64,000 nucleotides of DNA from Marasmius tenuissimus (taxonomy: Eukaryota; Basidiomycota; Agaricomycetes; Agaricales; Marasmiaceae). This document shows positions 11,608-22,642 of this stretch, one piece after another (the stretch's first letter is position 1; the number at the start of each line of letters is the position of its first letter). The position numbers and the translations under genes were made by a program. The stretch spans positions 1,178,001 through 1,242,000 of the forward strand of contig JAQOTA010000052.1 in NCBI GenBank assembly GCA_029532415.1, in the 5' to 3' direction. Below the pieces are notes generated by a model, which worked only from the letters and a program-made list of their open reading frames with translations, had not been told where the DNA came from and ran no database searches.

Positions 11608-12920
11608 TTAAGAGGAGAACAATCGACCGACGCCTTTCTGTACTGCTCCGGTGATGATTGAACCCCCCAAACCGCCGATACCCCATCCGCCACCGACCAC
11701 CTTGTTTGCCCACCGCTGTTTGGAGTCTCGGTCTCTGAGGAGCCTGGAGATCAGTTGAGTTCTACTGATGGATATTAATACGCACGCGTATGTGAAACCA
11801 ACAGCGTTGGTTAGATTGAAAATCAGGGCGAGTATTACGATTGGAAGGTATCTGCTGGGATGTGAGATGACGCACTATGAGGGTAGAGTAACTGCGTACG
11901 AAAGGCCGAATCTGATGATGCATACCAGCAGCAATGCGATCCACAAGGCAGGGAAAACGTAGATCGCGATCTACATAGTGATGTAGCTCAGCAAATAGAC
12001 GTGGAACAAGAGAAATATGTTGATACGAACCCAAAACATCCTGAACGTGGTCTATCAGCTTCAACAATAGAATGGATTCAATATATCGGGCTTACTTCGA
12101 ATCAACTGGATTTGCGGGCCTTGAAGGCTGAATAAAAACATTCTTTCAGTCCAAGGGCGAGCTCCAGGTGATGAAGCCCTCACATCCCGACTTTCAAATA
12201 CCCAGTAGCTCTCTCCATCATCGTCAACCTATAGTATAGATTGATTCGTGGCTTGAACGGAAAGGCAGTGATGTGCAGAGCCTACCTGGTTCCAAAAGCG
12301 CAGCCCGACAAGTGTCCGTCCCGCGACATTCTGCGTTTGCGACATAGTTCAGGACAACACGTGGATGTTCCAGGAGTGTAGCTCACTCTGCAGTTCCAGA
12401 AATCCATCGCTAAGAGTACCACCACAAGGACTGTCTGATCACGGCCACCGTACATTTTAGATCATCTGAGGGGAGGCGTAGCATAGGACAAGGCCATACC
12501 GATAGGACATAGTTGTCCACCACTGTCTCGGCCAATAAGTATAATGTAATGGCTGCGATCCGGAAGAAGTAGAGAAAGAATAGAGCGACTGGATGCGTTG
12601 ACTATGCGTATATTGGTGAATCGGGAGGTACTTTCAATAATTAGGACGATGGTATTCGCGCACTTGTCTGAATATTCCTGCTATACCTGTGTATCGCGTA
12701 GACAAGTTCAGTGGTGCTACCACAGCAAAAACCTCAGAAACCGACCAGATTCTGCATCGTTATGAGTGGTAGCCATACGGTTGTCGCTGGCATGGTTTGT
12801 GGGGGTGAGAACGACAGGTTGACGCGCATTGTTGGTGCTTGAAGGATTTATGTTCCCTGAAACATTCTCTGGCTCGTCCGCCTCGATAGTGTTGTCGAGA
12901 AGAGGTGTCGACGCGCTCAT
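11608..12920 (-). CDS. TVP23: Golgi apparatus membrane protein TVP23
   Basis: Eleven short exons: 12746..12920, 12664..12686, 12500..12601, 12387..12434, 12286..12330, 12184..12228, 12096..12127, 12031..12040, 11900..11970, 11786..11854, 11608..11734 (248 aa). Family signatures appear in order: [98 protein letters not shown], then a Gly-rich tail. Four transmembrane helices fit the Tvp23/FAM18 family of late-Golgi proteins involved in endosome-Golgi traffic. The 10-nt exon (12031..12040) encodes only ..MFW and is required to keep frame. The exon 2 acceptor could alternatively be 9 bases later (12677). The open N-terminal ~55 residues are not conserved. Confidence 0.92.
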
Positions 12921-13031
12921 CGTCGCTGTCAATGGTGGTACTTCAGTAGAATGAGGGACTCGAAGCACGTGTTGCATTGTACGTGGTGAGCCCACGGACG
13001 GCCCGAGAACCCCGAGACCGTCATCATCGCC

Positions 13032-14624
13032 ATGAACAACGACGAGACCTTGGAATCAGCATCGACAGATCGCTCGCAGACCCCACAGCAGGATACCCTT
13101 TCTCTTCCCCCAGTCAATCCTGCCCTTCGTCGACTCGATTCGCTCTCTCACCATGCCCTCGAAACGGCTCACTCATCTGACATTCTGCGACCTTCCCAAT
13201 TACCCACAAGGCGACCCACCATAGCTGCGTTTGGTCTCGTCGTTCTTCTCAGCTATAGATCTGAGAGATTACGCGACACGAGATTCTCTCTTGGCCCTTG
13301 GGATCGCTGGACGCAAGAGAATGAGGCAGAACAAGAGCTCGCAATCATAGAAAGGAACATCAAAGCCCTATGGGACGACTCATTTCTCTCATCTTACCGT
13401 AGCTCTAAGGATGTGGAGGAAGTTCTATGGACCCCATTTCCAGTTGAAGTCGGAGGTAAAATCATCAGAGGTGAGGAGATCAAGGCTTCTCTCGAACTTC
13501 GAACCCGTTGACAGCCTCTTCACCACAGTGGTGGACCTTTTGGCAGAGAACAACCCCCCCGTTTATCTACTGAAGCACAAGGTCGTTCAATACAGTCTTC
13601 TCAACCATTGGGCCAAAGGACCCATCATCGATCCCTCGACTGCGAGGCATTATTTGACCACGAAGTACGACGCGCTCTGTACCCCAAGGTAAAGGCTTGC
13701 GCAGCTCCGCTCTTGTTCTGAGCTTATTCCACTTTTGTCTCTGACAGAATATGCCATCTGGTCGACCTATTACCTCGCCTTGTTTTCTTCGCTCTCCTGG
13801 CATCGTATACGTTGGATCCCCCCCGGAAGCCGACAATCTATATCGCCTCTCCCGAATATGTCCACGCAAGAGAGGTTTTCCTCATGATCTTTGCATTATC
13901 CATACCCTGGAAACCGCTAGGCATTCCATACGCTCTCGCGACTTTTGCGTTTCTATCCACCCTTCCCTCGGTCCCCTTCCCCGGTGACATCTCCTTCAGC
14001 ATTCTCCTCGTATCTCTCTTCTGTCAAGTAATCAACTTTCACGTACCGATTTCTCCGAGCCCCCTCTTTCTCTTCCATCTGCACGATATACTGCCTTTCA
14101 CTCTACTTCTATCTGGCCGGCTCTTGCATATCGTTTCAAGACTCTTCACGTTCTTTTTGCCTTTACTCCTTCTTTCCTTCTACCTCCTCTCCTTTTCGCT
14201 CGCCGACACCTTTCTCCGTCTACAATCCGCGCTTGTACCTGCTCCGATGGAAAGCCGCGGAGCCTACTTCTTCTTCTGCTTCCTTGTCGTTGGTGTGGTT
14301 TGCATGTCTTTCTTGGTCCTCGCACCTGTTTCCCCACCCATAATGTCGTCCTCGCGGGGATCACGATGGGATGCATATTCTGACCATATTGGCATTTCAG
14401 CGCGACAGGCGTTCGTGCGCCTGGTAGTACGCCATTCAACCCCATATTACTACCCTCCTCCTTTCAACGTAGTTGAACTTCTCCTCATCTCATTCCCAAC
14501 CTTCGTTCTCCGAAGGATGGGTCTTCCCACCTCCTTCTTCGACAGCCTCAGGCGCACGTTATGGAGGGTTTTCATTGGGCCTATATACGCCTTGGCTAGT
14601 TTAGTTATGTTACTACTCCCTTGA
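13032..14624 (+). CDS. Polytopic membrane protein of unknown function
   Basis: Exons 13032..13470, 13529..13688, 13748..14624 (491 aa). I do not recognise a family. The N-terminal ~65 residues are Ser/Pro-rich and polar; a helix near IAAFGLVVLLSY follows. A soluble middle (~80-200) contains WTQENEAEQELAIIERNIKAL and a HYLTTKYDALCTPR segment. The C-terminal ~290 residues hold about eight hydrophobic helices, e.g. FLMIFALSIPWKPLG and YFFFCFLVVGVVCMSFLVL. It is divergent from TVP23 with 111 bases between ATGs and is followed after 111 bases by the LRR gene. Likely an intracellular membrane protein; no catalytic motif seen. Confidence 0.75.
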
Positions 14625-14735
14625 ATATGATTCTCCAGGGTTGAACGGCCAGTGCTCAATCCAGAACCGTCCTCCATTGACTTACCCAGCGCTCAAATTA
14701 TTAGTCATACCCACCACTCTTTTCCACTTACCATC

Positions 14736-16593
14736 ATGTCTGATTCCAGAGTTCGGAAAAAGCGTCGTACTAACAACTCCGGCGTTCCAGAATTTGGTGC
14801 ACCGTCTGAGGATGATAGAGTTTCTGCCACGAGCAGGATGAATACGCCTTCAAGCTCATCAGCATCGTCATCCCGGCACATAAATCCGGCCGGCACTGCT
14901 ATACCTACGCTTTCGACTCTTTGTGCTCGTCGATTTGCTACTTGTTACAAGAAGTTGCGAGAGAATGAAAGACTCTGGAAATCCACCACTCCGTACCTGC
15001 AGCTCCTTCCTGACGCTATGATTCACAAGTTGTTCGCTATGCTGGTTGCTGCATACCCAACGTATCTGGACCATGCAGTCATTGTCACTGTAGGAACAAA
15101 ATCACTCATCCTATGTACACAGACTCAATATACCGTCGAAACAGTATTTTTTTCGGGGCCCCACGATCTCCCTCGACTCGAATAAGTTGCCCGGGGCGAA
15201 GATGAATACCATTTTGGCGGTGCCGCGACTAAACCCGTCGCTACGTGAACTTGTGTTGGAAGGATTCGGAACCATATCGGACGACAAATTTGCGTCCTTA
15301 TTCCCGCACTTGACTGAACTGAGAACAGCGAATCTTCGGTAACTATCAACGACCCATTTAATTTCTTGATTACTGTTTGGGCTGAAATCATGCTAGGGGT
15401 TGTACGAAAGTCGGACTGAAGACCGTTGTCGCGATAGCCAAGTCGTGTCCGCATCTCAAGGTCGCTAATTTCAACTATACCTCCGCTCCTCCGGTGTCCA
15501 TAGGGGACCTTTTGCTCTCATGTCGCGAGTTGGAAGTTCTGAAACTCGCTGGAATCAGTAATTGGGTGTGTGATTCTCCAATAATTCCTGTCGCGCTGCG
15601 CCCTCATCCTCAATCAAATGCGCGTATGTCAGACGGACGCGACGTTCTCCAAGCTGGTGAAGGCTCTCGACACGAACCTGGTCTTTGTAGCCCTTCGAAC
15701 GTTGAAGCTTCGTATGTTATCGATAACTGACAACAACTTAAACTTCATGATCTCCCTCTTCCCTAATTTGAGACGTTTGGACCTCACCTTCACTCCTACC
15801 AAACACCCAGCCATCCTCTCCTCACCTGAATCACCCGACTTGGAGAAGCTGTCCCTTACGTCCACCCAAGTGACCGCTTCCGATCTCCTTGCAATCATAG
15901 CGCGTTACCCACACCTCAAGACACTTTCTCTCGGAGCTCTGGGCATCAGGGAGAGCTCAAAGGCCACGATCAGCAACTCATCTGCGATGACCATGAGCGA
16001 CACGACACTTCGCGGTTTAACGGCCATTCTTGTCAACTTCCGGGATCTGGAGGCAGTAAGCTTAGTTGCGAATACCAAGCTTTGTGTGACTGGGCCCTCC
16101 CACGACGAAAGTGCAGTGCAGGAATTTGTACGACAAGTCGGAAGGAGGTGCAAGGTGAGAACAAGATTCGAATATACCGCTGATTGCATGCTCAAAGTGT
16201 CTATAGTATCTGAATCTCTCAGGAATTCCGTCTATCCGGTCTGATGACCTGACTGGGCTGATGAGTGAAGATGCGAACGAGCCCGCATCACCGTTGGAAA
16301 GGCTTCTTCTGAACCAGACTGCGATAGACGATGCTGCCTCGCCATTTATCTCCTGCTGCCGAAACCTAGTTTCGCTGGAGGTGTCGGGCACGAAACTCAC
16401 TAGTGAGTGTCATCATCTGCGACGCATTCTCACTTCTGAACTGAGGCATGGCCACTTTCCAGATGAAGGACTCTTCCAAATTGTCGACGCTTGCCCGTCC
16501 CTGGCGTATCTCGATCTTACTTCATGCAGAGGGGTTCCGGTCAAGGATCGTCGCCAATTCTTTCAGGTCTGGGAGGAGGAAAGAAAGATATAG
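14736..16593 (+). CDS. Leucine-rich-repeat (RNI-like) protein
   Basis: Six exons: 14736..15089, 15145..15338, 15397..15565, 15633..16154, 16207..16402, 16463..16593 (521 aa). A Ser-rich basic start (MSDSRVRKKRRT) precedes a helical region resembling an F-box-adjacent segment (STLCARRFATCYKKLRENE). After it run about ten irregular LRRs, such as NPSLRELVLEGFGTISDDKF, CPHLKVANFNYT, LEVLKLAGISNW, LRRLDLTFTPT and LAYLDLTSCRGV. This layout resembles AMN1/F-box LRR proteins of the ribonuclease-inhibitor fold, which select ubiquitination targets, but no clear F-box is visible. The acceptor at 16206 was chosen because it alone restores the LRR frame. It ends 46 bases from the convergent GH74 stop. Confidence 0.8.
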
Positions 16594-16639
16594 CATTCTG
16601 TATTAATACTAATTAACCACATCGACCCCAACTTGCCCG

Positions 16640-19600
16640 TCAAGCAGGAACGCATTGTGAGTAGTCTGAGAGAGAGAGGCGTAAGCGTCTGCTTTTTCTG
16701 CGAAAGCGAGCAACACCTACATGGGTTGCTGACTACGCAGCTGTATCCAGAAACACAGGCTGTCGGTCCAGTCCAACCGATACCTTGAGAAAGTTATTTC
16801 AGCTGAACTCCGGATTAGGAACATGTTCGACGAACCTCCACATTGTCCCCATGCGCTCTGAGTGCCAGTCGTGGTAGGTGGTTGGGAAGTCGCGGTTGTA
16901 GTTCCAGTGGTGGTAACTGGGGGCTGGCTTGTGGCTGTGGTCGCGGTGGTGCTGGGAGGAGGATTGGCACCTGATGCATCTCCATAGAAGATACCTCTGA
17001 TCAATGTATCATGCTGTGTGAGTACAGAATGATTTTCAAATGGCAAGTCACTGACCGGCCGTTCGTTCCAATGTAGACCCTTGGAAGAAGATAGTTCAGG
17101 TTCAATTGCTAAGGGGAGGATACTTTCGAGAACTCACCGTCCATAGACTCTGGGATCGGCCGTCAAGACGTTCGCACCCACGCTATCCCAGTCGATACGC
17201 TTTGAGGACCAATGCTCGAATGAAGATACAGGAAACTCCACAAACCTTCCGAACCCGTGTGCGACGTCGTTGATCTTGACCCAATTAACACCAGCATCAT
17301 CCGACCTGAAGTATCCGACGCCAGAGTCTATATTCGCAGCGGCGAAAACTGCAGGATAACCGCCGCTCTGAGAGAAAATGTGAGCTCCCAGTGCAGCCTT
17401 TATACAGGAAACAAACCTTGGCCGGTGCTCCAAGGCCTATAGCCCAGGCTTGCGATACTCCAGCGATTGCAGTGAAAGTCGAGCCCGAATTGGTGGAATG
17501 GAATAGCCCAGTGTCGGTCGAAACCCAAACGTCACCTTGGGGGCTTTTAGATCCGAAGTACCAAACGTGAGATGGTGAATAGACGCACCGGATACGGATG
17601 GGTGAACAACAATCTTGAAAGGAGAATTTGAAGACCCTAGTGTGCCCTTGGCGGCAAATGTCTTTCCTCCATCCGTGGAAACATAGAATTTGTTAGTGAG
17701 AGCCCCATAGAATACCGAGTTGTTCTTTTTATCTGAGGCTATCACTGCGTTCGCCCCGAGGGATGATACAGTCGTAAAAGCGGCGTTGTTTTGGGAGACC
17801 AGGACACCGTTGCCGCCTGTGCTCCATAGGATTGTGGTGCCGTCCGCAGAAAGAGCTACTTTGCCATTCGAAACGTTATCAGGGGCGCCGTTGTGAACGG
17901 ACCTGGCGAGTCACGACTGGTGAGACGGATGCAAAGAACAGGAACGACAATGTTCACTTACCATGTTGCACCCGAGTCACTCGAAACAACAACGTTCTTT
18001 CCTGTCTCAGCACTACGCATCGAAAGTGAACGGGAGTTTCGATGATCAGACACGGTGATAGCTCACGTATTTCCCGTTCCGATACCAACGATCATTGCAG
18101 GCTTGTTGCCGGCGAAGTCGACGTCTGCTGTGGTCGGCCACTCCACACCTGAGAAACCAGTGGAGGGTGCTTTATCGAGGTTGTTGTGGACAAATCCTGT
18201 TGTATTTCGGTTCAGAATGTGAAAACGGTTGTGCGCTCCGTCGTACGCACCGACGATATCACCGACAGCGGACAGTAAGCTTGGTCCAGAGGGAGGAGAA
18301 ATAAGACCCAAAATGGCGGTTTCTTCGATACCGTCTGCCATGGATTTCAAGGAAATGTTGTGTGCGCTGTCCCACTGTAAACAGGGCCTTAGAGATGCGA
18401 CAGAAAGACAAGGAGAATCCCGCGTACCTTGAGCAGGTCGCGGCTACCATAGACGGTCGCTCCGGTTCCATACAGCATGTGGTTTGAGTCGAAAGGATCG
18501 ATGACCAGAGCTAGCCAGAAATCAGGTTCCGAATCTACTAAAGGAGAGGCATAGTCCCACCTTCCATCATCCAACCGATTTGCAAGACTCCAGCTTCGGT
18601 TATGGGATAGTTGGGTCCCAACCAGGGAGCCAAAGAGTCTGAATACGAGTAGAACTTATTCACCTCTGGGTAGTTACCCCACGTCCAGAGTGGAGACCAG
18701 GAAGCGCCACTGTTCGTAGAGCGGAAGATTTGTCCATCGGGGTACCAAGAATTGAGCGCGGCTACCATGATGGTTCCAGGTTTCTGCAAATCGATTGCAA
18801 CACCTCCAAAGCCAAAGTACAGGTCGTCCCCGGACGCGGGAGTGATGTCGGTCCCTTTCAGAATCGGGTGAGCAACATTGTTTAGAAAGGAAGTTCAGGG
18901 CTCACATGTCGAGTTCGCGATGCTGTACTTGTATACTGCACCTAAAGTTCCATCGTAGGGACCTGCGCCATCACTGTCGGGCCATCAATTAGTGAGTCTG
19001 TCATCCTCATGAATGCTCGGATGTACCTGTAACTAACATATAGGGTTTTCTCGGAGGGGGAGAGAACGCCCTTGTGTGGTAAGAAAGTCGTATTCTGACC
19101 GGCGACAGCAGACCCTGTTCAAGAGTTGAGGACCAAAGGATTAAGTCGAGAGAGAACACTATACATGTGCTTCCTCCATCATTCGTGACGAAGACACTAT
19201 TGGAACCCTTGTTGGCAACACCGACAAAGATGCGAGGAGTCGCTTTCCCGGAGGATCCGGAGGTCGAGTCGAAGGTCACCCAAGCGATACCTGTGATAAA
19301 TGGTCTCAACAGTGTACGTAGACACATGCATGTTAAGGCACCAACCAATTTTGTCCGAGTTCAATCCGCTAGAGTCACTCGGGTCGGGAATATATGTTCC
19401 TAACGAGAGAAGATCATATTCAGTTGCTCGTTATCGTCAACTTGGGTCAAGCCACTGACCAGTGTTGGTGAAGGAAGAAACTTTAGCCCATGTTTTCCCG
19501 TAGTCGGTTGATTTCCAAAGACCTTGTCCGCTCCTTGCCCCAAAAAGAGGATACTGTTGTTATTTGGGTCGATGGCCAAGCGCTTCACGGAATTTTCAAT

Positions 19601-20259
19601 GTGGTATGCTTGGACGCGAGCATCGAAGGCTTACCTCGCCCCTGACAAATGATCATCAGTCCTTGTAAGAGAGTTTATTGAAGCCGAGCGATGAACTCAC
19701 ATTCCACGACCTGGCATGTTCCCACCCAATTTGAATGGAAGAGGAGAAGGAGTGAAAGTCTTTCCGGTATCGGTAGAAATGAGAATGTTGCCGTTCTTGG
19801 GATCCCATGAGTTGGTGTACATGCCAGCGGCCTGGACGCTGATAGTAAACGACAAAAGTCATCCTGAGAGTAAGCCAGAACGTACGATGTATAAACGCGT
19901 CGGGTCGACAGGATCAGTCGCAAGAGCGTCGGCACCCCAGTAGTTCCACCGGTCGTTGTCAGCGAAATCGAGAAGAGGCGTCCAGGTATCATCTGAGTTC
20001 AGCCTGTATGCACCTCCAATATCGGTACGTGCAAATGCGAGACCCTAGCGTGTACTCAGACATGAGTGCTTTTCCAGCTTTGAATCTCGAATGCGGAGTC
20101 GGAACGAACCTTTTGTTTCGCGTTGAAGACAATGCCCGGTACGAAGCCTCCCCCTCCTCCAATCTTCACATTCTTCCAGGTGTAAGCTTGGGATGCAGCT
20201 GCAGAGACGAGGGGTAAAGCTGCAGTGAGCACAGCGGCCAACAACTCGAGCTTGAACAT
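16640..20259 (-). CDS. GH74 xyloglucanase with C-terminal CBM1 (single-base frameshift)
   Basis: Twenty-two exons: 20110..20259, 19886..20044, 19701..19831, 19635..19641, 19460..19582, 19346..19399, 19165..19290, 19027..19114, 18906..18973, 18561..18854, 18428..18510, 18251..18374, 18067..18196, 17962..18012, 17589..17902, 17417..17535, 17246..17367, 17138..17182, 17056..17079, 16836..16996, 16721..16783, 16640..16665; about 820 aa if intact. A signal peptide precedes two seven-bladed propellers with GH74 motifs FARTDIGGAYRL, YWGADALATDPVDP, NMPGRGMGERLAIDPN, PHKGVLSPSE, IDPFDSNHMLYGTGATVYG and NVLTADPRVYG. A Ser/Thr/Pro linker leads to CBM1 (QSAWGQCGG, IGWTGPTACVSGYSCV), which binds cellulose. 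GH74 enzymes cut xyloglucan; the catalytic pair is two Asp, one in the TDIGG motif. Exon 5 is one base short: the frame changes within a C4A5 run at 19538..19546, so as written the protein would stop near residue 165 or depend on the base being a sequencing artefact. Confidence 0.9.
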
Positions 20260-20863
20260 GGTAGCTCTGAGCATTGCCTCAACGCATGGACTGAGTATTT
20301 ATCATGGGAGAATGTACCGAAATATAAGCGCGACCGAGGATATGGCGGACGAGATGCTGAAAATACTTCTTGGGTGCAGCCTGACTTTGAGGACCCAGCT
20401 CCAGAAAGATTGGTCTGTAAGCTTGCCTAACGTTAGCTTAACGCGATTTGGCACGGTATGGCTTATGGTTCCAGCGCGTCAAAGCGTGATCAGTTCAACC
20501 TGGATTACATTTGATATACCAGCTCCCTCCTTGGAGCATTCGGGACTGGATTCAAGGGACTGTGAACCAAGAAATAAGCTGCATGGGGTGGATGAACGTC
20601 GGAGTAGAAGTGAAAGTGACTCTATAACCGGCGGCCCACCCGGACCGAGCGGACGCAGGGATTATCTTGACCATCACATGACTGTTGCGGAAAATCCCGA
20701 TCGCGATCAATATCATGACCTAACGAACACAAGGCAGTTCGTCGCCGTTAACAACGTTGCCTATCGACCTTTACTGAACGACGCTCTCGGGCGTCGCTCG
20801 ACTCTCAATCATCAACTGAATCTTGTCTATACCCGCTTCTCTTCCCCCTTACATTCATTTACA
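20260..20863. other. Divergent promoter region, GH74 / Ser-rich protein
   Basis: About 600 bases between the two ATGs. An A/T-rich TATA-like stretch (minus-strand GATAAATA near 20297..20304) lies about 40 bases upstream of the GH74 ATG. No further gene is claimed, although the plus frame is open throughout (see findings). Confidence 0.4.
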
Positions 20864-22284
20864 ATGTCGGTGCATTTGCGCAGCGACCTGGAACAATGTC
20901 TTGCCAGCCTTGACAGTTCCGGATCTCCTTCAATCTCCTTTTCTATGTCAAGCGCGACGTCCCCTATGCAATCCGTTTCCAATGATCAACAGAAGCAAGC
21001 ATTGCCTCCGCGCGCGGCTGACAGACAAACCAGTCGACTTGTGCGTCGTTGTTCTCCATCACCATGTTCTATCCAACTCAATCACAGGATTTCTAGAGAA
21101 TCCGTACAAACAGTCTCGCGAGTTCTACATATCGTCCCCGGGACTCGCTCTCAACGCTCAATCGGTCTATTGGCCCTTCCCCTCTTTCACAATCATTTCG
21201 CCCGCCCGCTACGCCCCCCCGCCAGCATTCCAACCTTCGCTTCTTGGACCTCAATTTTCAATCTTTTGCCGTTCCGCTGCCAACGGGTAGCCCATCTCGG
21301 CCGCCTTCAATAGCTGGCCCTTCTGGCCCTTCCCACTCCTTACCACCATTACTGAGTCTATCACAACCTCTCTTCGAAACTAAAGGGATGAATCAGGCTC
21401 CCATATTCCCATCAACTTTCAGCCATCCGAATAGCCCCTATGTCCCTTTGGACTCCCCAGTTCGAAGGGAGTTCTTTCGTCCCCTTACGCCAGATTCCTA
21501 CGTCTCTCACTTTTCTGGCTTCTCACGTAGTGGCGCCGTTGCCCCAGAGCCATGGGAGCACGACAGCTATCACCCATCAAATGCAACGTTAATAGGCATG
21601 TCCAACCGCATCCGGAAGATACGCCGAATCGTTAGACGCAATGTCGCTCAGGTTGCCAGACGGATTCACACCTTCAGAAAGCCGCCTCCCTCTGGCCAAA
21701 GTCCTGGAGAACCCAAAGTATCCGAGTCCTTACCAAGAACCCCTTCACCCACCAACGAGCACTTCCCTCGCCCGCATATTCGTTCCATGTCCGATGCGTC
21801 TTTCGCGACTACGCAGACCAACTCGCTTGCCCAATGGCTTGAAGCCCGCCGTCAAGCGTCCATGAACATACAGGAAAATAGTCACGATATGACTTTGGAA
21901 GAATATGAACGTATCGGAAGTTGGATTCGTCACAATCCAGGGCCAGATGGTTACGATTGCGGCGTTGAAGATTGTTACTTCCATCCCCACTCCTCACCTG
22001 ACGAAACCGACGAAACGTACCACTCAGACGACGACACCGCGAGCGACGAGTCATGTTTGCATGCGTTGGGTGCATCTGACACTACCTGTCATAGCGTCGT
22101 TTCCTCCCTCAAGGAAACATTTGCACGGAATAACCTACATCCTCTCATTCCCTCCCAGGTTTGTAACAATACTTCTTGCATACCGGACTTTGGCATTGGA
22201 ACATACTACACGATCACCATCCATTCATTGCTAGCAGTCCTTCCTTCTGACTCCATTAATTTACCATCACAGCTTAATCGTTGA
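20864..22284 (+). CDS. Ser/Pro-rich protein of unknown function
   Basis: Exons 20864..21040 and 21097..22284 (454 aa). The join (GTGCGT..TTCTAG, 56 nt) links two open frames in phase. I recognise no family. The protein is Ser/Pro-rich and disordered up to ~220. Then comes a basic helix (MSNRIRKIRRIVRRNVAQVARRI) and a moderately ordered region with SLAQWLEARRQASMN, LEEYERIGSWIR and GPDGYDCGVEDCYFH, then an acidic run. The stretch 22159..22272 has GT..AG ends and is 114 nt without stops, so it may be an intron; splicing it would shorten the C-terminus to end SQLNR. Probably a regulatory or scaffold protein; location not predictable. Confidence 0.65.
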
Positions 22285-22642
22285 ACGAGCTACAATATAC
22301 ACACATAGTCGTCTATCTCTATGTACACGGCTACGCAACTACCCAAGTAATATGTATTGTGGTATGGGCTCTCATTATGTAGCCAGAAGGAAGAATGTTG
22401 TAAGTCCCAGTAGAAATGCAGATGTGCGCCCACAGAAGCCCATATGATTACCTACAGCGCACCATGTCACAAACAGTCACACTGCCAAAATTGGAGTCGC
22501 GTTTGTGTTTGTCTTGTTCCCAATTTGCTCAGCCTTGTAATTCAGCCTTGTACTCGTTGAATACGTTGCTACTTCATAAATCCTTCAAAATGTCCCATCT
22601 TTCTTGTTCTCACCGCTATCGTCTCCCGATACTTGACCCAAG

